A stretch of 8,595 nt of DNA from Nocardioidaceae bacterium. Its GTDB lineage: Bacteria; Actinomycetota; Actinomycetes; Propionibacteriales; Nocardioidaceae. The stretch covers positions 1-8,595 of the forward strand of contig JACCVA010000247.1 in assembly GCA_013698435.1 (NCBI GenBank), written 5' to 3'. Below, in pieces: positions 1-6,617 of this stretch; position 1 is the first letter of the stretch, and every line of letters starts with the position of its first letter. The position numbers were made by a program, and so were the translations under genes. The notes beneath the pieces were generated by a model that worked only from the letters and a program-made list of their open reading frames with translations, was not told the DNA's origin and made no database searches.

Positions 1-561
1 CCACTTGAGATGGTGGTATTGCCGGACAGGGCACGCGTACGGCGTGCGGGATGTATCGGTGGGGAGCGCGACCTCGAGGATCGGGATCTGATGACGGTCG
101 GTCGTGTCTGTCTGACCACGCCGCTGCAGACGACACTCGACTTGGGCTGTTCGCTGACTCGTCGAGACGGGCTAGTTGCACTCGATGCTTTCGTGCGCAC
201 GCACGGACTCGCTCAGGACCGACTTGTTGTCCGTTACGCCGATGGACTCGCAGAGTCGTCAGGTGAGTCATGGACGCGAATGTGCATGATCGACGAAGGA
301 TTCCCATTCCCCACTGCAGTACTGGGTCCGTGAGGGGGTATGGCCGTATTCCGACTCGACTTGTCGTACCCCGAGCTGAAGATCGAGTATGACGGCGCGG
401 CGTTCCATGACTTGCCTGCCCAGCGAAGGCGAGATGCGAAGAGGCGGGCTTGGCTCCGTGATCGGGGATGGACTGTCATCATTGTCCGCCGCGACTGTTT
501 CCGAGGGGACGCGCTCACAAGCTGGCTCGGTCAGCTGCAGCGCGCGCTGAACAACAGCTGA
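1..561 (+). pseudogene. Decayed DUF559-type protein gene, 5' end outside the window
   Basis: The frame is open from the window edge. It reads a segment typical of actinobacterial DUF559/AbiEi-like proteins (TTPLQTTLDLG, LVALDAFVR, ADGLAESSGESWTRM), then hits TGA at 331-333. The same frame resumes at 340 with RLDLSYPELKIEYDGAAFHD and RRRAWLRDRGWTVIIVRR, which is the vsr-like DUF559 nuclease fold. Between them, frame 2 encodes QYWVREG, which fits the family consensus. The reading frame was therefore broken by an extra base near 313-317 and a missing G in the G-run at 334-338. About 15-20 residues also seem lost after LAQDRL, and about two before EYDG. Members of the family are usually near 280-320 aa. 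The function of these proteins is not established. I call it non-functional with good confidence; sequencing error in the G-run is the main alternative for one of the lesions. Confidence 0.75.
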
Positions 562-580
562 CGGACGGACCGACCGCAAG

Positions 581-707
581 GGCTGACTGCTCGAGCGTAA
601 GAACGTAACGGTTCGAGCGAAAGAACGTGACGGTTCGAGCGCAAGAACCTGACGGTTAGATCGGAAGAACCTGACGGTGCGAGCGGAAGAACCTGACTGC
701 TCGAGGA
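581..707. repeat. 22-bp tandem direct repeat, five full copies plus partial ends
   Basis: Five units start at 589, 611, 633, 655 and 677, each exactly 22 bp. The consensus has two parts, GTTCGAGCG followed by NAAGAACSTGACG. Partial copies flank the array: ggctgact at 581-588 and gctcgagga from 699. Units 2 and 3 can form a short GTTC/GAAC stem around an 8-base loop; units 1, 4 and 5 have lost that pairing. The array lies between the stop of the decayed DUF559 gene and the stop of the minus-strand methyltransferase gene, that is, between convergent 3' ends. No spacer sequences are present, so it is not a CRISPR. It could be a transcription-end element or simple slippage-derived repetitive DNA. 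Confidence 0.85.
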
Positions 708-2147
708 CTAGTCGCCGAGCTCGGCACGGCGGCGCGTGACGTACTCGTCCAGCTCGGCCCGGATCGCATCGTCCAGTGGCGGCGCCTCATAGGCCTGCAG
801 CTTGTCCTTGTAGATCTTGGTAGCGCGGGCCGTCGTATCCAGGCTCCCACCCCGCATCCAGCGCTCGTAGTTGTCCGACGATGACAAGAACGGCCGGTAG
901 AAGCAGGTCCGGAAGCGCTCCATGGTGTGCATCGCCCCGAGGAAGTGACCACCGTGGCCGACCTCCTTGTGCGCGTCGAAGGCGATCGTGTCCTCGTCGA
1001 TCTCCAGGGGCGTGAACTCCGCCTGCAGCATCTCGAGCAGCTGTACGTCGACGATGAACTTCTCGAAGCCGGCGACGAGGCCACCTTCGAGCCAGCCAGC
1101 CGCATGCATCACCCAGTTGGCGCCGGCGAGAAATGTCGGTAGCAGCGTCATGACCGCCTCGTAGCCCGCCTGCGCGTCGGAGACCTGGCTCGACGTGAGG
1201 CCTCCGCCAGATCGGAACGGCAGCCCGAAGTGCCGCGCGATCTGGCCCGTGCAAAACAGCCCGGTCGCCGACTCGGGGGTACCGAAGGTTGGCGATCCGG
1301 ACTGCATGTCGATGTTGGACAGGAACGACCCGAAGATGACCGGCGTCCCGGGCCTGATCAGCTGTGCAAGTGCGATCCCCGAAAGCGCCTCAGCTATCTG
1401 CTGCACGAGTGCGGCGGGGATCGTCACGGGAGACATCGCGCCCATTAGGATGAACGGGGTGATCACGACCGGCTGACCCGCCGTGGCGTACTCGAACAGC
1501 GCGTCGAGCATCCGGTCGTCCCACCGCAAGGGCGAGTTGCAGTTGATGAGCGAGATCGACACCGGCGCCTTCTCGATGACGTCGCGTCCACCGAAGAGGA
1601 TAGCGCCCATGGCGATCGTGTCGGCAGCGTTGACGCCGGACACGACATTGCCCATGTAGATCTTGTCGGTCAGCGTCTGCAGGGCAAGCGTCATGTCGAG
1701 GTGCCGGGAGTCCAGCGGGGTGTCGTTGGGCTCGCACACGACTCCGCCGGCGGAGTCCATGACTGGGTACGCCTGGGCAAGCTTGGTAAAGTTGCGGAAG
1801 TCCTCCATCGTGGCATCTCGGCGCACGTCGCCTTCTCGCACGAACGGCGGCCCGTAGACCGCACCGAATGCCATCGAGTCCCCGCCGATGTGCACCGAGT
1901 TGGCCGGGTTGCGAGCCGCCACATCGAACTGCCTCGGGGCCTTCGCGACCTGTTCGAGCACGAACTCCGGGTCGAGGAACACTGTTTTGTCCTCGACCCG
2001 CTGCCCTGCTTTGCGGAAGAGTTCCAGGGCTGGCTCCGACATGAATTCGACCCCGATCTCGGTGACGAGTCGTCGCCAGGCCGCGTCGAGCTTGCTCATC
2101 GCATCGCCGGACAGCACCTCGTATCGGGGCATCGTGTTCTCAAACAT
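708..2147 (-). CDS. MttB-superfamily (trimethylamine methyltransferase family) corrinoid methyltransferase, non-pyrrolysine
   Basis: This 479-aa protein matches the MttB family over its whole length. Landmarks are an N-terminal helix with ILE-type text (VTEIGVEF, 28-35), INCNSPLRWD (201-210), FRSGGGLTSSQVSDAQAGYE (311-330) and the C-terminal GHGGHFLGAMHTMERFR (397-413). Family members move a methyl group from a methylated amine onto Co(I) of a partner corrinoid protein in the cytoplasm. The reading frame has no amber codon, so it is not the pyrrolysine trimethylamine enzyme. Non-Pyl relatives act on glycine betaine, proline betaine, carnitine and similar substrates; which one applies here is unknown. 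An AGAAGG at 2159-2164 lies 11 bases before the chosen ATG; Met6 is an alternative start. The gene diverges from the operon encoding its likely partner proteins, and its promoter region contains the inverted repeat at 2202-2221. It is complete, with no sign of damage. Confidence 0.93.
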   Translation of the reverse strand: MFENTMPRYEVLSGDAMSKLDAAWRRLVTEIGVEFMSEPALELFRKAGQRVEDKTVFLDPEFVLEQVAKAPRQFDVAARNPANSVHIGGDSMAFGAVYGPPFVREGDVRRDATMEDFRNFTKLAQAYPVMDSAGGVVCEPNDTPLDSRHLDMTLALQTLTDKIYMGNVVSGVNAADTIAMGAILFGGRDVIEKAPVSISLINCNSPLRWDDRMLDALFEYATAGQPVVITPFILMGAMSPVTIPAALVQQIAEALSGIALAQLIRPGTPVIFGSFLSNIDMQSGSPTFGTPESATGLFCTGQIARHFGLPFRSGGGLTSSQVSDAQAGYEAVMTLLPTFLAGANWVMHAAGWLEGGLVAGFEKFIVDVQLLEMLQAEFTPLEIDEDTIAFDAHKEVGHGGHFLGAMHTMERFRTCFYRPFLSSSDNYERWMRGGSLDTTARATKIYKDKLQAYEAPPLDDAIRAELDEYVTRRRAELGD

Positions 2148-2201
2148 GAGACGGTCGACCTTCTCTCTCTCGCGTCGCTGACCAGCACTTCCCCGTCATC
2201 A

Positions 2202-2221
2202 TATGGAACAACCGTTCCATA
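2202..2221. promoter_or_regulatory. Perfect inverted repeat, probable IclR-family operator
   Basis: TATGGAAC at 2202-2209 is followed by AACC and then its exact reverse complement GTTCCATA at 2214-2221. The TGGAA...TTCCA core is the kind of site bound by IclR-family dimers. The site lies directly upstream of an iclR-type gene and overlaps the edge of the minus-strand -10 candidate TATGAT. Binding would be expected to repress the methyltransferase gene and perhaps regulate the regulator's own operon. The palindrome is read directly; the bound protein is inferred. Confidence 0.75.
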
Positions 2222-2292
2222 GTGTGGTTACATTGTGGTGTACTCCGAGTCGAGGCGGAAGACCCCTTCGCAACCGGTTGCAGACCCACCCC

Positions 2293-2298
2293 AAGGAG
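2293..2298 (+). promoter_or_regulatory. Ribosome binding site deciding the iclR start
   Basis: AAGGAG is placed 8 bases before ATG 2307. The longer open frame from GTG 2235 has no such site, and its first 24 codons would run through the operator-proximal leader. Confidence 0.7.
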
Positions 2299-2306
2299 TT
2301 TCAGGT

Positions 2307-3068
2307 ATGCCGGCCAGCGGCACGCAGGCAATCGACAGGGCGGCAGAACTGCTCTCGCTCGTCGTGCTGGCAGACGACCCGCCGTACTTCGGTGAGCTGG
2401 TCAGCGACACCGGCCTCGCGAAGTCGACGGCATCTCGGCTGCTGCAGGCGCTCGAGCGACACCGGCTGGTCCTGCGCGACGGCGACGGAGGCTACGAGGC
2501 CGGTCCGCTCTTCGCGCTGTATGCAAGCCGCCACGAGCCGGCCACCGAGATGGTCCGTGTCGCGCGGCCGGTCCTGCAGGCGGTCAGTGAAGCGACCGGC
2601 GAAACCGTCAACCTCGCCATGGTGCGCCACCGGACCGTCGTACAGGTCGCCCAGATCGACTCGACGTTCCTGCTCGGTACCACAAACTGGGTCGACGTCG
2701 AGGTGCCTGCGCACCTGTCCGCGCTCGGCAAGGTCTTCTACGCCGAGGGGGTCATCCCCATCCCCGCCGAGCAGATGGAGCGGCGGACACCGAAGAGCAT
2801 CACCGACCCCAGCGAGTTCCGTCGCTGCCTCGAGCGGATCCGCACCGCCGGGTACGCCGAAGCGCTCGGTGAGCTCGAGATCGGCCTCGACGCGATCGCT
2901 GCGCCGGTGCGCGACCGAGCCGGCCACGTGGTAGCCGCTCTCGGGATCTCTGGCCCGAGCGACCGGCTTGGGCTACAGCTGCCGCAGCTTGTCTTGCTGC
3001 TGAAGAGTCACGCCCTCGAACTGTCACACATCTTGGGCCAGCCGATGAGAAAGGACGGCGCCGCATGA
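2307..3068 (+). CDS. IclR-family transcriptional regulator
   Basis: The 253-aa product has the usual IclR length and two-domain order. Residues about 8-65 form the winged helix-turn-helix (FGELVSDTGLAKSTASRLLQALERHRLVLRD). Residues about 80-245 form the GAF-like effector domain, with the family landmarks LSALGKVFYA (138-146) and IAAPVRDRAGHVVAALGISGPS (197-218). It should bind DNA as a dimer and sense a small molecule, presumably the methylated substrate or a breakdown product of this pathway. The start was set by the AAGGAG at 2293-2298; a GTG at 2235 would add 24 residues of non-family sequence. Its stop overlaps the start of the corrinoid-protein gene (ATGA), so regulator and pathway genes are co-transcribed. 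That predicts autoregulation through the inverted repeat at 2202-2221. Confidence 0.93.
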   Translation: MPASGTQAIDRAAELLSLVVLADDPPYFGELVSDTGLAKSTASRLLQALERHRLVLRDGDGGYEAGPLFALYASRHEPATEMVRVARPVLQAVSEATGETVNLAMVRHRTVVQVAQIDSTFLLGTTNWVDVEVPAHLSALGKVFYAEGVIPIPAEQMERRTPKSITDPSEFRRCLERIRTAGYAEALGELEIGLDAIAAPVRDRAGHVVAALGISGPSDRLGLQLPQLVLLLKSHALELSHILGQPMRKDGAA

Positions 3069-3730
3069 CGCCAGAAGAGCTTCTGCAGACGTTGTACGAC
3101 GAGACGCTCCAGGGCAACGCGCCGACCGTACTCGCGCTGACCCAGCAGGGCCTCGACATCGGGCTGACCCCGGAGTCGTTGCTGTTCGACTCGCTGATTC
3201 CCTCCCTGGAGGAGGTCGGCGCACGCTTCGAGCGCGGCGACTTCTTCGTGCCCGAGATGTTGATCGCCGGGCGAGCGATGAGTGGCGCGCTCGCATTGCT
3301 GCGGCCGTTGCTGGCCGAGACCGGCGTCCAGAGCGTCGGCACGTTCGTGATGGGCACGGTCAAGGGAGACGTCCACGATATCGGCAAGAACCTCGTCAAC
3401 ATCATGCTCGAGGGCGCCGGCTTCCACGTGATTGACCTTGGAGTCCAGGTACCACCGGAGAAGTTCGTCGAGGCGATCAACGAATATAAGCCTGACATCG
3501 TCGGCTTCTCTGCGTTCCTCACCACGACGATGCCCATGTTCAAGGCCAATATTAACGCACTCGAGAAGGCCGGCATCCGGGACTCGGTCGTCGTCATGGT
3601 CGGCGGGGCACCAGTGACGCAGGAGTACGCCGACGCCGTGGGTGCCGACGCGTACGCCGCCGATGCTTCCGCGACGGTAAAGAAAGCCAAGGACCTCATC
3701 GCCAAGAAGCGCGCCGCTGTCTCCGTATGA
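3065..3730 (+). CDS. Corrinoid (B12)-binding methyl-carrier protein, MtbC/MttC/MtgC type
   Basis: This 221-aa protein has the standard two-domain form of corrinoid methyl carriers. A helical cap domain covers residues about 1-88 (LIPSLEEVGARFERGDFFVPEMLIAGRAM). A Rossmann-like B12 domain follows from about 91, with the base-off/His-on signature D102-V-H104-D-I-G107, the FSAFLTTTM segment (148-156) and VGGAPV (179-184). H104 would be the lower cobalt ligand. It would accept a methyl group from the MttB-like enzyme and hand it to the pterin-type methyltransferase encoded next. The start overlaps the iclR stop by four bases (ATGA), implying translational coupling. The second residue after the SxL serine is Phe-Leu rather than the common Leu-Leu, a minor variation. 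Confidence 0.95.
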   Translation: MTPEELLQTLYDETLQGNAPTVLALTQQGLDIGLTPESLLFDSLIPSLEEVGARFERGDFFVPEMLIAGRAMSGALALLRPLLAETGVQSVGTFVMGTVKGDVHDIGKNLVNIMLEGAGFHVIDLGVQVPPEKFVEAINEYKPDIVGFSAFLTTTMPMFKANINALEKAGIRDSVVVMVGGAPVTQEYADAVGADAYAADASATVKKAKDLIAKKRAAVSV

Positions 3731-3792
3731 CGCCTTGCCACAAGCCGGTGCGCGACCGCATCTTCGAGGTCACACCCGTCCTCCAGCCACCG

Positions 3793-3798
3793 AAGGAA
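3793..3798 (+). promoter_or_regulatory. Ribosome binding site deciding the methyl-THF methyltransferase start
   Basis: AAGGAA lies 6 bases before ATG 3805. The alternative in-frame ATG at 3727, which overlaps the previous stop, would add 26 residues that do not resemble the family. Confidence 0.6.
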
Positions 3799-3804
3799 CG
3801 ATGC

Positions 3805-4677
3805 ATGCACACCCGTCTCAGCTCTGCAAGCAAAGAGGTCACGATCGGCGATGACCAACCGTTCTGCATCATCGGCGAGCGGATCAACCCGACCGGCCGG
3901 CGGCTCTTCCAAGAGCAGTTGCGGGCCGGTGACCTGTCGGCGATCGAGCGCGACGTCGCCGCCCAGGTGGCGCAGGGAGCAATGGTGCTCGACATCAACA
4001 TGGGTGTCCCCCTCACCGATGAGCCGGCGCTCCTCAGGAGGGCAGTCAAGCTCGTCCAGAGCATCACCGACCTGCCTATCTGCATCGACTCCTCGGTGGT
4101 CGAGGCGCTCGAAGCCGGCCTGAGCGTCTACGAGGGTCGTGCTTTGGTCAATTCGATCACCGCCGAGGATGACCGGATGGCGGAGATTCTGCCGATGGTC
4201 AAGCACTACAACGCGGCCGTCATTGCGCTGCCCAACGACCATGACGAGATCCCGATGGAGGCCGACAAGCGCCTAGTTCTCACCAAGAAGATTCTCGACA
4301 CTGCCGTCGACAAGTACGGGCTCGCTGTCGAAGACATCATCATCGACCCGTTGGCGATGCCGATCGGCGCCGACCCCAACATTGTCAACGTTGCCTACGA
4401 GACGATTCACCGCATCCACGACGAGTACGGCGCCAACATGACGGTCGGTGCCTCGAACGTGTCGTTCGGCATGCCGGGACGCCAGACGATCAACGCGACT
4501 TTCCTCCCGATGGCCATGACGGTCGGGCTCACCAGCGCGATCATGGACGCACGCACTCCGCAGATCGTCGAGGCGGTCAAGGCCGCCGACCTGCTGCTCG
4601 GCCACGACGAGTGGGGCATGGCCTGGATCGCGGCGCACCGCGCCAGACAGGTGGCAGAGAAGGCCTCGACGCCGTGA
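3805..4677 (+). CDS. Methyltetrahydrofolate:corrinoid methyltransferase, pterin-binding (DHPS-like) family
   Basis: The 290-aa product is a single pterin-binding TIM barrel as in AcsE, MtgA and the MetH folate domain. Visible landmarks are IIGERINPTGR (22-32), VLDINMG (61-67), CIDSS (93-97), NSIT (116-119), DPLAMPIG (181-188) and GASNVSFGMPGR (215-226). The D, N and S/N residues in these segments form the pterin pocket in relatives. The likely reaction is transfer of the methyl group from methyl-corrinoid protein to tetrahydrofolate; the reverse is chemically possible. The start at 3805 gives the normal family N-terminus just before IIGERIN. This leaves a 74-base gap after the corrinoid-protein gene; an ATG at 3727 would close it. 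The stop overlaps the next gene's GTG by four bases (GTGA). Confidence 0.93.
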   Translation: MHTRLSSASKEVTIGDDQPFCIIGERINPTGRRLFQEQLRAGDLSAIERDVAAQVAQGAMVLDINMGVPLTDEPALLRRAVKLVQSITDLPICIDSSVVEALEAGLSVYEGRALVNSITAEDDRMAEILPMVKHYNAAVIALPNDHDEIPMEADKRLVLTKKILDTAVDKYGLAVEDIIIDPLAMPIGADPNIVNVAYETIHRIHDEYGANMTVGASNVSFGMPGRQTINATFLPMAMTVGLTSAIMDARTPQIVEAVKAADLLLGHDEWGMAWIAAHRARQVAEKASTP

Positions 4678-6617
4678 CTGCCGGCGACGGCGGACGGGTT
4701 CATCCCGATGAGCTCAGACGCGAGGGCCTCATCGTGCCGCCGGCTGGCCAAGGAACCGGCGAGGGCGCCACCCACGACGGCACCGGCCGCGTGCGGCTGC
4801 ATTTCCAACCGTCGCAACGCGAGGTACGGGTGCCTCCTGGGGTGAGTGTCTTCGACGCAGCAAGCTGGAACGGCATCGCGATCGACTCGACGTGCGGAGG
4901 GCACGGGACCTGTAAGAAGTGCAAGGTGCAGATCGTCGACGGGGCCGTCTCGATCTCGCGGCTCGACATCCGGTCGTTCAGCCGAGAGCAGCTCGACGAG
5001 GGGTGGCGGCTCGCCTGTCTTGCCCAGGCCACCGGGGATCTCACGATCGACGTCCCCCCGATGCTTACCCGACCCAAGGCGGCGACCGTCGGCGTCGGTC
5101 GACAGGTGATCCTTCGACCCGCCATCCAGAAGCGGTACGTCGAGCTCACCGAACCCACGCTGTCGGACCAGGTGACCGACCAGGCCCGGTTGCTGGCAGC
5201 GATCGACGACCTCGAGCTGCGGGTCGACCTCTATGCCATCCGCCGCTTGCCGACAGTCGTCCGGCGTGCCGACTTCAAAGTCACCGCCGTCATCGTCGAC
5301 GACGTGCTTATCGACGTCGAGGAGGGTGACACCACCGCCCGACGCTTTGCTATCGCCTACGACCTCGGGACGACGACGGTTGTGGCCACGCTGGTCGACA
5401 CCTCGACCGGCACGCCTGCTGCGGTCTCCTCGATGCTCAACAAGCAGCAGCCCTTCGGTGGCGACGTGATCACCCGCATCAGCGCGACCATGATGGACCC
5501 CCGCGCGCTGGACCGACTCCAGGCAATGGCCCACGCGACCCTCGACCAGCTCACCCGCGATGTCTGCACCGAGGCCGGCATCGATCCGGCCGAGATTTAC
5601 GAGATCGCGGTCGCGGGCAACGCGACCATGGTGGCTCTCGCGCTCGGCATCGACCCCGAACCACTCGGCGTCGCGCCGTTCATCATGTCGTCGGCCACCC
5701 TGCCGGAGTTGCTCGCAACCGACCTCGGGGTGCAGGTGCATCCACGAGCCAGAGCGATCGTCCTGCCTGCGCTTGGTGCGTATGTCGGCGGCGACATCGT
5801 GGCCGGCATGCTCGCTTCGGGTATGGACCGGGACAAGCGGCTTCGCCTTTTCATCGATGTCGGCACGAACTGCGAGATCGTGCTCGGTGACGGCGAGCGC
5901 ATCCTTGCGACGGCTGCCCCGGCCGGGCCGGCATTCGAGGGTGGCGCCATCAGGTGCGGGATGCGTGCAGCCGACGGCGCGATCGAGGTCGTGAAGGTCA
6001 GCGACGACGACGTCACCGTACAGGTGATCGGTGACGTGGCTGCCCAAGGGCTGTGCGGCTCCGGACTCGTCGATGCGGTCTCGGAGCTGGTGCGGATCGG
6101 CCTGCTCGACCACAGCGGTCGCCTGATCAGCGACGAGGCCGCCGCCGAACGCTGTCCCGGGCTGGTCCACCGCCTCGGCGAGATCAATGGCGAGCGGGTC
6201 TTCGCCTTGGCCTGGCATGACGACGGCTTGGACGCGCTCGCTGATTCGGTCTACCTGACTCAACGCGACGTCCGAGAGCTACAGTTCGCCAAGGCAGCGA
6301 TCTCCACCGGCTGGGCGCTCCTCCTGACCGAGCTCGGCGTCGAGCAGTCCGACGTGCAACAGGTGCTGCTGGCCGGGTCGTTCGGCTCCTACCTTTCCCC
6401 CGCGAGTGCCGTCCGGATCGGGCTGGTGCCCAAGCTCCCGGTCCTGCGTATCGTCAGCGCCGGCAACGTCGCTGGTGAGGGCGCGAAGATGATGTTGCTC
6501 AGCATGCAGGAACGCCACGGCGCCCAGGCCCTGTTGGAGGAGGTGCGGTATGTCGAGCTTTCCGACCGTCCCGAGTTCAACGACAGGTTCGTCGACCAAC
6601 TCGCCTTCCCGGGCTGA
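4674..6617 (+). CDS. Corrinoid activation protein: N-terminal [2Fe-2S] ferredoxin domain plus ASKHA ATPase (DUF4445/RACE type)
   Basis: The gene encodes 647 aa from GTG 4674, which has GAGAAGG ten bases upstream and overlaps the previous stop as GTGA. A longer frame from ATG 4611 would run 66 bases into the upstream gene. Residues about 38-130 form a plant-type [2Fe-2S] domain with C74, C80, C83 and C115 in CX5CX2C...C spacing. Residues about 225-610 are the actin-like ATPase region: AYDLGTTTVVATLVD (228-242), LFIDVGTNCEIVLGDG (392-407), APAGPAFEGGAIRCGM (415-430) and LAGSFGSYLSP (566-576). RACE proteins use ATP hydrolysis and a low-potential electron to return Co(II) corrinoid to active Co(I). 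The 35 residues before the ferredoxin domain are polar and Gly-rich, probably disordered. The partner is presumably the corrinoid protein at 3065-3730. The electron donor is not in the window. Confidence 0.94.
   Translation: MTAGDGGRVHPDELRREGLIVPPAGQGTGEGATHDGTGRVRLHFQPSQREVRVPPGVSVFDAASWNGIAIDSTCGGHGTCKKCKVQIVDGAVSISRLDIRSFSREQLDEGWRLACLAQATGDLTIDVPPMLTRPKAATVGVGRQVILRPAIQKRYVELTEPTLSDQVTDQARLLAAIDDLELRVDLYAIRRLPTVVRRADFKVTAVIVDDVLIDVEEGDTTARRFAIAYDLGTTTVVATLVDTSTGTPAAVSSMLNKQQPFGGDVITRISATMMDPRALDRLQAMAHATLDQLTRDVCTEAGIDPAEIYEIAVAGNATMVALALGIDPEPLGVAPFIMSSATLPELLATDLGVQVHPRARAIVLPALGAYVGGDIVAGMLASGMDRDKRLRLFIDVGTNCEIVLGDGERILATAAPAGPAFEGGAIRCGMRAADGAIEVVKVSDDDVTVQVIGDVAAQGLCGSGLVDAVSELVRIGLLDHSGRLISDEAAAERCPGLVHRLGEINGERVFALAWHDDGLDALADSVYLTQRDVRELQFAKAAISTGWALLLTELGVEQSDVQQVLLAGSFGSYLSPASAVRIGLVPKLPVLRIVSAGNVAGEGAKMMLLSMQERHGAQALLEEVRYVELSDRPEFNDRFVDQLAFPG
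6538..6543 (+). promoter_or_regulatory. Very strong ribosome binding site inside the activase gene
   Basis: AGGAGG, within GGAGGAGGT at 6536-6544, is 6 bases before ATG 6550. It lies inside the activase coding frame and fixes the DUF1638 start despite a 68-base overlap. Confidence 0.75.

Larger units (their letters stand above)
2148..2306. promoter_or_regulatory. Divergent control region between the methyltransferase gene and the iclR-led operon
   Basis: These 159 bp must hold both promoters. On the minus strand TATGAT (plus positions 2198-2203) is a 5/6 match to a -10 box, 50 bases from the methyltransferase start; no good -35 is visible. On the plus strand TACATT (2229-2234) is a weaker -10 candidate, with GGAACA 18 bases upstream as a poor -35. 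A GTGGT motif occurs twice, at 2224-2228 and 2235-2239, one helical turn apart. The inverted repeat sits between the two -10 candidates, so a protein bound there could control both directions. The promoter positions are guesses from consensus. Confidence 0.5.

Noticed and set aside
581..707. CRISPR array
   Set aside because: The repeats are directly adjacent at a 22-bp period with no unique spacers, and no cas gene is present.
708..2147. Possible pyrrolysine-containing trimethylamine methyltransferase
   Set aside because: The frame has no internal TAG, and the window has no tRNA-Pyl or pyl genes. It is a non-Pyl homologue.
2800..4242. Long minus-strand open frame of 480 codons opposite iclR, the corrinoid-protein gene and the methyltransferase gene
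   Set aside because: It is antisense to three recognised genes and has shadow-like composition and no domain.
4407..6263. Long minus-strand open frame of 618 codons opposite the activase and methyltransferase genes
   Set aside because: It is antisense to two clear protein families. The composition (His/Asp/Arg-rich) is typical of a high-GC shadow frame, and no family motif is visible.
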